The notes under the pieces: generated by a model
The model's database searches: none
Told to the model about the DNA's origin: nothing
Seen by the model: only the letters and a program-made list of their open reading frames with translations
Shown here: positions 1-10,443 of the stretch, in pieces
Layout of the letters: each line of letters starts with the position of its first letter
Position numbering within the stretch: the first letter of the stretch is position 1
Source: Capitulum mitella
Taxonomy: Eukaryota > Arthropoda > Thecostraca > Pollicipedomorpha > Pollicipedidae
Length of the DNA stretch: 64,000 bases
Direction of reading: 5' to 3'
Assembly: GCA_030062745.1 (NCBI GenBank)
Contig: CP099847.1
Coordinates: 24,166,923 to 24,230,922 of the forward strand
Translations under genes and position numbers: made by a program

Positions 1-59
1 TCTCTGTCTCGCGTTGTTTGTGATGTAGATAGATGGCGCTGTGGTAGACCTCCTATCAA

Positions 60-146
60 AGACTTTGCCTGTGGTTCGTTGGTTATTGGGGCTTAGGGGC
101 GCACCGACTGCAGGGTCATTCGGCGCCCAGACTGTGCCTGTGATTC
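60..146 (-). mobile_element. Very short retroposed element, copy 1, with 18 bp target-site duplication, in an ENT intron
   Basis: The element core is 78-128 (51 bp). It is flanked by AGACTTTGCCTGTGGTTC (60-77) and AGACTGTGCCTGTGATTC (129-146), which match at 16 of 18 positions and look like a target-site duplication. The core is identical to positions 19027-19082 read on the other strand, apart from the number of GGTT repeats at one end. Read on the minus strand it starts with a GGGCGCCGA...TCGGTGCGCCC hairpin and ends in an AACC tail, as expected for a LINE-mobilised element. Confidence 0.75.
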
Positions 147-323
147 TTGGTATCTGTCACTGGTGTCGGACTGCCGGACACAGCAAGAACTGGAGAGGAG
201 ATGACGTGGTCTCCGATTCCTGTGTCCGCACGTCAGCGCTCACACCCTGTCCACGTGTGACGTGTGTGATATATGTCGTTCACTGCGCGCAGACGACTGG
301 ACCAATGCCTGCTGTGTTGACAG

Positions 324-2277
324 ATCAAGTGGTACGCCGTCTCGGTGTGTCTGATCTTCACGGTGACGCTGTCGCTGTTCCCGGCCGTCACGGCCAAGGT
401 CACCACGGTCAGCTCCGACACGGACGACACGCCGTCCGTCTGGGCCAGTAAGCAGTGCACGGCTGCGGGCGGAAGGTAGTTGTCCCCTGTTGATCTGGGC
501 CGTTAGAGTGCACGAATGTAGTCGGAAGGTAATCATCCCCATCCGTGCGTACTAGTAAGCGTTGACGGGGACAGAAAATACCTGTTGGTCATGAACGTGG
601 AGAGCGGCGCACTCTGTCGACCTGCGTGCAGAGAATGACGTTTGTTTTCTCACGGCCTTAAACTGATGTTTCCATCGCAGACGTTTTTTCCTTTTGCTCT
701 GTTTCCGTAATATTAGATCCCTCAATTTTAATTATGCTCGGGAACAAACACAGCCGCATACCGCAGCCACAATGCCCTTCGTTTCGTCACCGTTTCAGAG
801 CCGCAGTCTGCATTGTCCGTGTGTTGCAGGAGACTACTTTGTCCCAGTGTGCTGCTTCCTTCTGTTCAACGGGTGCGACTACCTGGGCCGTATCGCTGGC
901 GGATACCAGATCTGGGTAAGTCGCCGTCCGCCGCGTCCCGCCTGTCTGCGTCCGCCTCTGAGGCCGAGGGCGTGTTAGCAGCCGCAGTCTTTTTAATCTT
1001 CCGCAGGTCGTTAGTCGTTCTTGGCATTTGACAGACACTTCTGTTCAGGGTTCCTCTACGTGAAAGGAATGCTCCACTTTGGTCCACTTTTCATCAGTAA
1101 ACTTCGTTGTTCTGAAAAAATGTCGCTGATAACGTTTTCTGTACTCATTTTTTGGAAGAATGCCAAGAGGCTTCAGGAAATGTTACCACGTAAGGCCATA
1201 TTCTGTATTAAACCGCCGATATGACGCAATACGAGCCTGCACAGGTCAGTGAACGCAAACATTCATTGGCTTACGCCTGCTTACGACGTCATGCAACAGC
1301 TGCAGATACGACGTCACCGAATAAGACATGTGTGAAGACAAGGGGCCAAACACGGACTGTCGTCTACTACTACCGGCTATAACGTGGCTATTTCAGCTCA
1401 AAATACATGTCGAAGCGGCATATTGCGTTTGAGCCGCGTTGTTGTGGTTCAGCCGTCAGCTGGAGGCCACAGATGCAGGTTCCTACGACCGTGCGTCAGT
1501 CTTGTTCGAGCCAACACCGTTGATCTGTTCATACCGTGTGGTGACGGGAGCTGGCGCCCCCTCAGCCGAAGATGCACCATTGGTACTTGGTGCTGGGCTT
1601 CGTGGTGCTGCGGGTGGCGTTCTTGCCGCTCTTCATGTACTGCCACGTCGACCACACCCACCTGAAGACCGTGTTCAACAGTGACGCCTACTACATCGTC
1701 TTCATGGTGCTCTTCGGCCTCAGCAACGGCTACCTGTCCACGTTGTGCATGATCTACGGCCCCAGGTGGGCATGCGCTCTGCGCCTCGCCAGCGCAGGGT
1801 TTGCCAGTGGGAGACGGGCCTGTTGACCGAGGTCGGCCGCTGCAGGCCCGCCAGTCGCCGGCCGTCTGGACACGGCGCCGTTCTGAGCTGCCGTTCTCGT
1901 CGCCCGGCTTTGTCACGGTGTCGCAGTCCTGGTGGGAATGGGGAAGGGGGAGGGAGAAAGGCGGTGAGGGGAGCTGGGCTTTGGGGTGATCTGGTCGCCT
2001 GAATGCCGTTCCGTTCGTCATCTCGTGCTGTGGGGGAGGCCGCTGGCGCTCTTTGTTCGTGGGGTCTGGTCGGCCGACGCTGTCTCGCCGTCGGAGGCCC
2101 GGTGAGACCGCGGGCGCTGTTCGTTCTGTAAGTCTGATCACGCGACTCTGTCTCGCTGTCGGCAGCCTGGTGCGGCCGGAGGAACAGAACACGGCCAGCT
2201 CCATGATGGCCGCCTTCCTCGGCCTCGGCCTCTGTATCGGCGCCTTCCTCAGCAACGCCACCATCAAGATCCTCTGA
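324..2277 (+). CDS. SLC29A: Equilibrative nucleoside transporter (SLC29/ENT family), 3' part, four exons
   Basis: ENT proteins are membrane carriers moving nucleosides down their gradient. Only the C-terminal 173 residues are in the window. Exons are 324-447, 830-915, 1566-1765 and 2166-2277; all introns are GT-AG and the phases join (1, 0, 2) without a stop. The product starts IKWYAVSVCLIFTVTLSLFP, an ENT helix followed by PAVTAKV. It then has RDYFVPVCCFLLFNGCDYLGR, typical of the FIPVxxFLxFNxxDxLGR region, then helices around VLRVAFLPLFMYC, GLSNGYLSTLCMIYGP (the family FxxSNGYLxSLCMxxGP signature), and a last helix MMAAFLGLGLCIGAFLS. The stop follows ATIKIL. Upstream exons must lie left of position 1. 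An AATAAA at 3047-3052 could end the transcript. Which ENT paralogue (1/2/3) it is cannot be said from this fragment. Confidence 0.93.
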
Positions 2278-4618
2278 CGCGACAGGCGACTCGTCCAATC
2301 ACATTCCGGCGCTGTGTGACGTCACGGCCGCCAGCTGGCGGCACTCGCATACCCGAAGGCGAAACGCCGTGGAGTGATTTTATACCTGGTGATATTTGCG
2401 CAGTGTGATTTTGGGGGCTTACCAGGTTTGGAGATCTCTGACCGTAGTGCCGAAACCACTGGCCACGCGTCCTGCTCGCACAGCAGAATATTTATTTTCG
2501 TAAGAATGCTGCCAAGTTCGGTGGGTGACGTGCACTGCTGAGACAGAGGCGAGTGGCGTGGTGATAGCGTATTGGCTCATACTGGTTTTTGACGGAACAC
2601 TGCTGTCTGTTCCAGTTGGATATTTTGTATTCGTTGAACTAGGGACTCAGGCTCAGTGGACCAATCATTTGGAATTTGTACGCAAGGTGTTGACAGTACA
2701 TGGCTTATGCTGCGTTGAGAATCACGTGACCACTTTAAGAGCTTTATGCGGCTTTGACTGGACATATTGAAAGTGACAAATGCTGGGGTAATTGACGTAA
2801 GACATGCTGTGCATGCTTTGAAATACATTCATTTCAGTGTGTTCGTTACTCTGGAATATGTATGTGAACAAAAATGGGAAATCCCTTCGTAGGTAACGCA
2901 ACAAACTGATCCATAGTATTTAATACAAAGGTAGATGACATTCTCCCAACGTCTTCCGCAGTTAAATAGCTGTAAAAATGTATTTTCAGAAATGATGAAC
3001 CAAGCCAAGGATTCAGGCTCAGCCTAGGCCTGTGAATATCGAAGGGAATAAAGTAAACCTTTTCATTAAGCACGCGCTGATCATGCTTTCTGACGTTCTG
3101 CTTGCAAGTACGGTCATACAGCCAGGCTTCATGGATGCAACAGTTCAGCCTGTGTTCCACCAGCTGTCCGGTTTCCCCCATCAACTTGCGGACGGCCAGT
3201 GGCCACCGCCGGGCCGGCAGTCCAGACTGTTGAGGTGAAGGCAGTGTCGCCAGGGCCCTCCGCACGTAGTCGCACGTGAACTGTGCTTGTGAAGTCGATT
3301 GCCGCGTTCATCAGTGTCGCCGGTCGCCTGCTGCGTCAGCCGCCTGCTTCACTGCGCGGCTTCTGTCGAGGCCGACACAGAGGTCGGCTGACGTCGGTGC
3401 AGCTTGCGGCGCAGTCGGCACGTGATCAGGCCGCCGCTGCGGTGGGCGGCAGCCTGGCGGCCTGACGGCAAACTGGTCTGCCGGTGTCTGCCAGCGCTGC
3501 TAGCCAGTTCTGAATATACCGGACGTCGGCGGGCCTCGTGTGTCGGCCGTGAGCTGTCGCGAAAGGGACGGGAGCTCACGCTTCAGTCTGTGCGGCACGG
3601 ATGCTGGCCTGGTGGGCATCGCGCGACGGCCGTCCTTCAGCTGACGCCAGCGCCCAGCCAGCTGAACTGGGGAAACACCTGCCGAGTCGCTGGCAGAAAT
3701 CCATCACAACTCGTCTGTTGCATCGGCCAGTTTTGGAGACACGTGCTTTTTCTGAGCGGCAGCTTCTGTATTACGCTGGCCACTTGTCCCGAATCGTTCT
3801 ACGGTATGCTCCAAACTGGAAATTACCGGCTGACAGTGGTGCGAGTGCGCTGTTGGATGGAATACGTTCATTCTTCCCATACCGATTCCAAGCCCCGTGC
3901 ACGCATCCCAATGCTGACAATATGACAAATGATGCAACCAGTCATCGTGAATAACTCGGGCATAGTACAAAATTCGTCGCTGCAATCAAGAAATCAAAAA
4001 GTACGACTACACGGTGGTCGTGGAGAGCCAAGCGCCATTTTGCACTGCTGATATCCTTTTGCCAAACGCGCTTGTGCTTTTTTTGTACACGATTCTTCTA
4101 TCAACAAACAAGTTACGATCACACTCGCAGTAACCCGCATTGAATACCCGACGGTAAGTGCCGGGTAACGAAAGACTCAATCTAAAACAAACGCTGCGTC
4201 CTGCGCATTTCATCTTCCTAACGTCAAAACCCATCCTGGCGATTTTAATTCTACCAGAATTTACGTCGCACTCCTCAAAAGCTAGTCCACAAAAACATCG
4301 ACATACCGCACATATTCTACCACATATGTCGCGGCTACATCTGATCTAAGCCAGCAGTTTCGATTTCGCACAAACCTTACCTACAGGCAGCATCAAAACA
4401 ACAGCGACCCCACCGGTGGAGCGCATTGCACAACGCGGGCACGATCGAAATGGGGATCTCCCATCACCAGCGTCACCCTCACGAAAAACACTACCCGGCA
4501 CGCAGGCTCACGGCTTTCCATATCGGCACACTGGACAACATGCTGCCACAGACATGGCCTCCCACGCCGTCCCGTCACTACCTGACTAACCGCCGACTTC
4601 TACTGGCCGCGGCGCGTC
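2278..4618. other. Intergenic stretch between convergent ENT and OPA3 ends
   Basis: No coding exon is recognised. ORFs here have no family-like motifs and are short. Candidate 3'-end signals are AATAAA at 3047-3052 (+, for ENT) and, on the minus strand, ATTAAA at 4249-4244 (for OPA3). The rest probably holds the two 3' UTRs. Confidence 0.5.
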
Positions 4619-6872
4619 TCAGCTGGGGGCGGCCGCCGCCGGCCGCGTGGTCGGCGCCGGCGCGGCCGGCGGCTGGCCGGGACCGGCCGGCGGCGACCGC
4701 CCGTGCTGGGCCGCCACCAGCCGCAGCAGCTCGCGGATCCTGGCGTCCTGTTGCTCCACGGCGAACTGCAGGTCGTCCAGCCGGGCGTCCAGCTCCAGCA
4801 ACCGCTGCTGCTGGTCGGCCTCCCGCGCCTCCTCTTTACTGGCCGACCGGTTGTATTCGTAAATGAGAATCGAGGCGGCGATGCCGAACACGATAGCTGC
4901 AGACAGAAAGACCACAACCGCGAATAAGCAAATCTTGTAACTTACATACCATGTAGTAGGGGTGCGAACACCTGTGTGATCACCATGATCTATGAAATAC
5001 GTGTGATATCACCATAGTGGTACCTATGCCAAAGCAAAATAAGCAAAACAGAAAACTGCCATCCACTGACCTGCCTGGTGAGAGAACTAGGCCTGTTGAT
5101 GAGATTCATTAATGTCCAGTATCTTTGCTATAAGAGATATTTTGCATAACACTGCAGCCAATTCAACCAGTGTTGTTTGGTGAGCAATGTATGTGATGCA
5201 CCCCATGCCTCATGAGAGATAATTTAATATTCCACCCAACAGAGGTGGCAAGGGGAAGTGTCTAGACTACCCATTTTTCAAATATTTCAGCATCAGGGCA
5301 ACAACAATGACAAAACAAACAGCATGAAATCCTATTCATAATGACCAATGCCTTTTTGGACATCTCAGATATCCAGCCACAGGCAGCTATCAATCAAAAT
5401 GAAATCCATACCCCTCAAAAGCTCATGTTACTGGTTTACTTTACCTCATACACTTACCTTCACCAATCATGTTACCACCAAGCTCTATAGCCATTGTCTC
5501 ATTCAGCTTGGGCACCTCTCCACTCTTTGTAAGTCCGAGGGTCCACATCCGAGTTCTCACTTCAAACCAGTGGTACACTGTAGTGCAGAGACCAAAGTTT
5601 GAGCTTGATGGCTCCTGATAATTGCTATTGTGATTCATGGTAAATAAACAAGAAGAAATACTTAAGTTTGGTATTCCAGTATACAAGTAGCCCAGGGTTG
5701 GAGATGTGGTTTAATTACCTTTTTTGAAACATCCAACTTGGTATGTGAAGTATCAAGGTAAAGCACAAAATTATGCACCTACAAATATCTTCATGATCCT
5801 ACATTTACAGAACCTTCCAAACATATGCAAGGTTGGGTGTTCACCAATTGCAATGAATAAAGAAACACAGGCAAACTGTTCATGAAAAGGGCATGTTCAT
5901 AAACAGCTTATGGCTGGCTGCCAGTCACAAACACAAATGAACACAAACTGTTTGCCATTGGTTGGCAAACAGGAAACCTTGCAGTAAACTGGCAATAAAT
6001 GTTCCCTCTTTGGTATTTAGGGCTGTCACAGTATTGCATATTGCTGCCTTGTTCTTCCCATCTGAACCTTACATTTCACTCATTTCTGCAAATGTACTGG
6101 TCTCAATGTACATGCTGCATGCATATCACCAATGTCTGGTATGCTCAAGCAGCCAGCCAAGCTGCTGAGCTGAGCACTGAAATTGACTGAGACACAGTAA
6201 AGGTTTGGCCACCTTACCAATGAGGCCACTGTATTTCCCCTTGCAGGAGTTCCCCTGGTTGGGAATGTCTGTTCTAGCCTCTAGGCAAGTATGGATAATC
6301 ATTTTTTTCTTCATTTTTGACCTGATGAAATTAGACCAACTGTTCAGCACCACATCAATTCAACCAATGGTGTAGCTAGCCCAATAACTGTTTGCATTCA
6401 CAAATGGCTCACAAATGGTGTGTTCATGAGCAGCTGGCCAGCCAGCAGCAAAATTACAGACTCAAACACAAACAGTGGTTCATGATCTGTTGACAAACTA
6501 ATGGCAAACACCTAACCTTGAAAATATGCCTACATTCAGCTGTCATGTCTGATTTGGATAAGTACATTAAACCTCACTGTCTACCATGGGGGATTCAGGA
6601 GCACATCATCTCTTCTTGCTGTTGTGAACAAGAACAATGTCTTACAAAGCCATAACATCACTCAAGATTTAAACTATTCTGCTATCAGGGGTTAACACAA
6701 TGAACACATGGTTGCATTTAACATCTCACTCACATTGAGCTGGGGGCATGCAGATGTAGGTGCGAAAGATGTAACTCTTCTTTGCTCTTTCTTTCATGGC
6801 ATTGGCAATGGGTCTGCTTATTTGCCGGATGACAAGCATACCCAATTTCGAGAGTGGGAATGAGCCAACCAT
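4619..6872 (-). CDS. OPA3: OPA3-like mitochondrial protein, complete, three exons
   Basis: OPA3 is a small mitochondrial membrane protein that affects mitochondrial shape; human mutations cause optic atrophy and 3-methylglutaconic aciduria. Exons on the minus strand are 6872-6734, 5577-5458 and 4896-4619, giving 178 aa (human protein 179). Exon 1 begins at CGCCATGG, a good start context, and encodes [20 protein letters not shown] ... TYICMPPAQ. Exon 2 gives [25 protein letters not shown] and ELGGNMIGE. Exon 3 gives [17 protein letters not shown], the membrane segment, then a coiled coil ([20 protein letters not shown]) and a Pro/Ala-rich tail. Each motif aligns with human OPA3 in order (PPAQLYHWVEMRTKM, ELGAELLGEA). 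Splice sites are CAAT|GTGAGT, CTACAG|TG, GAAG|GTAAGT and CTGCAG|CT; both introns are phase 1. The first intron sits at the same place as the human one. Confidence 0.96.
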
Positions 6873-7584
6873 GGCGACAAATGGTGCCTGAAGAACAGGT
6901 CATCTTTATCTGCAGATGCACAGCTGAAAAAAATTTGCAATTGACATCCTGATGAACACTGTTGATGTTTTTTGAAAGTATATCATGAAGTTCATCAAGA
7001 ATGGACAAATTATAGTCGGAATCCGTTTTATAACCCTGGTCACATTTTAGCAAAGTAGTTCAACATTTGATTTAAGGATTACGAGGTTTCGCAATCAAAC
7101 CATCGAGGAAAATGAGACGTAAAAGGCGTACCAATTACCACACAACGATCCAACGAACCGTCCTACCTCGAAGCCTTGAGAACCATATTACTGTGGCCAT
7201 TACAAGTACACACACACCGATATTGTCACTCAAGCGGCATTTTTACGAACTCGGATACCATGTCGGCAATTTGTCACCTGCCTTTAAATTTGCCTGCAAT
7301 TTTTCTTTTTCGCGCTCGAGTATCCAACATTTCTTTTTTGGGGGCGGGGGTCCTGTAGTGTCTTCTTTCCTTTGGAACAGGAATTCAATTCTGTCGTCTT
7401 ATTCGTCGCCTGTTCAGCTGTATCTTCTTGTATCCATCTACCGATTTCATCTGAGTCATGATTCAAAAGCATTTATTCCGAGACCAACGGACAGCTGGGA
7501 TGTGCATAGCAATGTCTACGTTTTCGCAGTTTTCCATTTTTCAAGGGATAAGCATCGCAGTTCGCCTGCTCAACGTGATTTTCA
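6873..7584. other. Intergenic region between OPA3 5' end and MTRR 3' end
   Basis: It holds the OPA3 5' flank and the MTRR 3' UTR. No exon is seen. The 233-residue + strand ORF starting at 7112 has no family-like motif, is AT-rich, and overlaps the MTRR coding end. A G-rich run lies at 7341-7350. Confidence 0.5.
7472..7477 (-). terminator. Candidate poly(A) signal of MTRR
   Basis: The minus strand reads AATAAA about 110 bp past the MTRR stop, a normal distance for a 3' UTR. No cDNA supports it. Confidence 0.45.
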
Positions 7585-8925
7585 TCACGACCAGACATCC
7601 TGCTTATACTGCCCCTCGTTCTGCATCTGCTTCACCAGCGCTATAGCCTCTTTGTCGGTCACTTGCTTAGCCTCTGCGACAGCCTCCACCACCATTTCTA
7701 GCACAGAGGCCGCCATGCCCTTCGCTTCACCACACACGTACATAAACGCGCCATCCTGCAACAACCAGCGCGCCAGCCGCTGGCGCTCCTCGGCTAGCAC
7801 GTGCTGCACGTAACGCTGCGGGCCGCCGGCGCGCGAGAAGACCACGTCGAGCCGCGAGAGGGCGCCGTCACGCAAAGCCGCCTCCAGCTCGTCCCGCAGC
7901 AGGTAGTCCCACTCCGGATGGCGGCAGCCGAACACGAGCCAGGCGGGCGCGCGCTGCCGGCGGGCGCGCCGCTCCTGCAGGAAGCCGGCCAGCGGCGCCA
8001 GCCCGGTGCCGGCGGCGACCAGGAGCAGGTGCGCGTCGGCATCCGGCGGCGGCCGGAAGCCGCCCGGCCGGCGCCGGTACACGGGCACGGCCGGCGGCGG
8101 CGTGGCCACGCGCAGCAGCCCGTCCAGCCAGCCGGTGCAGAGGCCGCGCCGCGGCGCCGTCACCACCGAGAAGATGAGCCGCAGCCGGCCGGGCTCCAGC
8201 AGCGGCGAGCTGCTCACCGAGTAGGGACGCGGCGCGGCCGGCGGCAGGTGCTCCAGCAACAGCTCGGCCGGCGGCCGGCACGACGGGAAGGCGGCCAGCA
8301 GCTGGAGAATGCCCAGGCCGGCGCCGCGCACCAGCGCCAGGTACTCGCCGCCGCCCTGGCGGCTGGCCAGCTCGCGCAGTCGGCGCCGCTCGCGCTCGTC
8401 GGCCGTGTGCTCCGGCAGCGCCAGCAGCAGCGGCTTCTTGGGCACGGCGCGGAGGTCGACGCACTGCGTCAGCAGCCGGCGCAGGGTGGAGCTCGGCGGC
8501 AGGTGCGCCGGCACCCGGGCCGCCTTTTTGGCCGTGCCGGGCAGCACGGACAGCCGGCACGGCCGGTCGGCGCGCGCGCCGGCGCCGAGCCGGTCCAGCA
8601 CGGCGGCCACCTCGGCGGCCGGGTTCGGACACAGCAGGCCGACCGTGTCGCCGGCGGCCGGCGGCTCGTCCAGCGCGCCGGCGTCCAGCGTCAGCGACCA
8701 CACCGTCTTCAGCGCGGCCGGCGAGGTCAGCCGGGCGGCCTCGAGGACCGGCGCGCGGCAGACGGGCCCGGCCGCCAGCGGCAGCGGGCCCAGCGGGCCT
8801 CGGTCCGTCTCAGGGCCGGGCGCGTCCGCGTCGTCCAGGTACTCCAGCTGGAGGAAGCGGGCTGGAGCGGCCGGCACGGAGAGCGTCACGCCGGCCAGGG
8901 CCTCCGACAGCTCCGCCAAGGACAT
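7585..8925 (-). CDS. MTRR: Methionine synthase reductase, FAD- and NADPH-binding half
   Basis: MTRR uses NADPH to re-activate the cobalamin of methionine synthase. This uninterrupted 446-codon frame covers the linker end, FAD-binding and NADP-binding modules. Seen: an LTV/SVPAAPARFLQLEYL start like the human linker, PGTAKKAARVPAHLPPSSTL and RAVPKK (family connecting domain), FPSCRPPAELLLEHLPPAAP followed by RPYSVSSSP (residues 233-241, FAD site), GLCTGWL, GTGLAPLAGFLQERR (306-320, pyrophosphate/NADPH loop), FGCRHPEWDYL (332-342), YVCGEAKGMA (396-405), and a C-terminal QDVWS with the aromatic Trp found at the end of MTRR. The usual protein is about 700 aa with an N-terminal flavodoxin domain; none is found in the 1.5 kb upstream. 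The ATG at 8925 may be internal: the frame is open upstream to an acceptor-like AG (exon start at 8934). Ordinary cytochrome P450 reductase is less likely because of the QDVWS end and the LEHLPPAAPRPYS context. Confidence 0.9.
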   Translation of the reverse strand: MSLAELSEALAGVTLSVPAAPARFLQLEYLDDADAPGPETDRGPLGPLPLAAGPVCRAPVLEAARLTSPAALKTVWSLTLDAGALDEPPAAGDTVGLLCPNPAAEVAAVLDRLGAGARADRPCRLSVLPGTAKKAARVPAHLPPSSTLRRLLTQCVDLRAVPKKPLLLALPEHTADERERRRLRELASRQGGGEYLALVRGAGLGILQLLAAFPSCRPPAELLLEHLPPAAPRPYSVSSSPLLEPGRLRLIFSVVTAPRRGLCTGWLDGLLRVATPPPAVPVYRRRPGGFRPPPDADAHLLLVAAGTGLAPLAGFLQERRARRQRAPAWLVFGCRHPEWDYLLRDELEAALRDGALSRLDVVFSRAGGPQRYVQHVLAEERQRLARWLLQDGAFMYVCGEAKGMAASVLEMVVEAVAEAKQVTDKEAIALVKQMQNEGQYKQDVWS

Positions 8926-10443
8926 GACGGTCAGCTGCCGGCTCTCAGGACCGTATCAAGCCCGGTTTCCGCCCCGGTACCTCTTCAAGGCCGTTGTCCG
9001 CTGCCGAGACCACCTCAATGCCCGCTGTGGTTCCTCCTGTCTCCCAGGCCGCCACGGTATGCTCTATTGCTCTTGAATCCGGTGCACTGCGGCTTCTCGA
9101 GGAGAGCTTCCAGGGCCCGCTCAGGGCTTCTCGGAACCTCTGCTGGACGCCAACAGCAACCTGCGAGAGACGCCGACCGACTTAGCAGGCGTCTAGCTCA
9201 CTTGGGATATCTACAATTGAAGCCGAACCTGAAGTAAAGCGAGCCTCAGAAGAACGGACGTTTCCAGTAATACCGCCACATCCTAGCATTGTCCTTCGAC
9301 TATGGCAAATCCGTTCCCAAACAGGGGAGTTCACGGAAAAGGGGAGGAAAGGATAGAACTCGTGACATGCTGAAAGTAAAAGTGTGTTATATGATCGGTT
9401 AAGGTGAAATGCGTCCTGTTTGCATTTTATTTCACAAAAAAAACAGTTCTAGGGGTGATTTGGGTATCTCATATGGCGGAGGTCTGGAAGGCACCATGCT
9501 TTTTGAAATCGGAAATAAGAAATGTTACTGATCTGATTTCCACTTCGCTTTTCTAGTAGGTGACACTAATCACGTTGTCTGTAATGGACAAAAGTTAAAT
9601 ATTCACGTTGCAGCCAAACGTAAACTGGTTAAGTCTCCTTGAAACAGTTAAGTGAGGCCACCACGTCTGTGCGTAACGCTCCATTATCGACCGAAAGTGT
9701 TGTCTCCACAGTCGTCAAGCGGTGAGAAGTCAAAAACGCATTTGCATAAACTGTCTGTATGTGTTCTTAACGGACACAATACACCACATAGAACAGCACC
9801 GCAAGCACCAAACTTGCCCACGATGGCCCTGATTTTATTCAGACAGTGTCTCTTCAAGGCATATCGGTGACTTAAAATTGCAATAAAATACGACTTTTGA
9901 TTCAGTAAACAAAATACGACGTCGCCAAATAAACCAACGGGCTGCACGTACCACGTCTTTACTATGCTAAGAACAATTCAGATTATGTTTGATCACCGAG
10001 TCTCTAGCATAAATGCTATTCTTAGGTCTCTACTGAGTCTACTGCCATAAAGCATCTGCTGCACTTCTGGTACCAGAATCACTCTGGAGCACATAAGCAG
10101 TTATGCTCAAGCGTGACCGTGTACCTAATGACGAGGTTTCTACTAAGTCTCCTGAACAGCATCACAAATCACCACTCACGAGAGGGCATCGGTTGCGACT
10201 GGCCAGGCGTGGGACCCGTTCCCGCCTGTTCGCGTTTGCACGATGAGGATCGACCCACACGACGAACTCAGTCCATAAAACAAGCCCTAAGCGCCTGCCT
10301 TGGAGGGCACACAAGGCCAACGCGTCTACGCCGCCGAGCGGAGGATTTCCAGCGCCACACGCGTCCTGGCCGTTACCCGCGGCCTCGGACACACCGTCCC
10401 GCCAGCGGGAGGTCGCGCGCAGACCGCTCCCACGAGGCCGGCC
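8926..10443. other. Stretch upstream of MTRR; no flavodoxin domain found
   Basis: Positions 8981-9160 (minus) form a 60-codon open stretch bounded by TCTCTCGCAG and GAG|GTACCG, a possible linker exon. From 9185 to 10440 the DNA is mostly AT-rich and I see no flavodoxin motif (no GTGDPPD- or GLGDS-like peptide). The minus strand has AATAAA at 9839-9834, which could serve TTC1. Confidence 0.45.

Noticed and set aside
2876-2885. GGGAAATCCC, a consensus NF-kB site
   Set aside because: One or two such sites are expected by chance in 64 kb, and it stands in the ENT 3' flank, far from any promoter.
3404-3954. Two overlapping plus-strand ORFs of 173 and 117 residues
   Set aside because: No conserved motif, no codon bias like the real exons here, and no convincing splice sites. 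Probably ENT 3' flank.
7801-9237. 478-residue open frame on the plus strand
   Set aside because: It is antisense to the MTRR coding exon and exists because of its GC-rich codons; the minus frame carries the family motifs.
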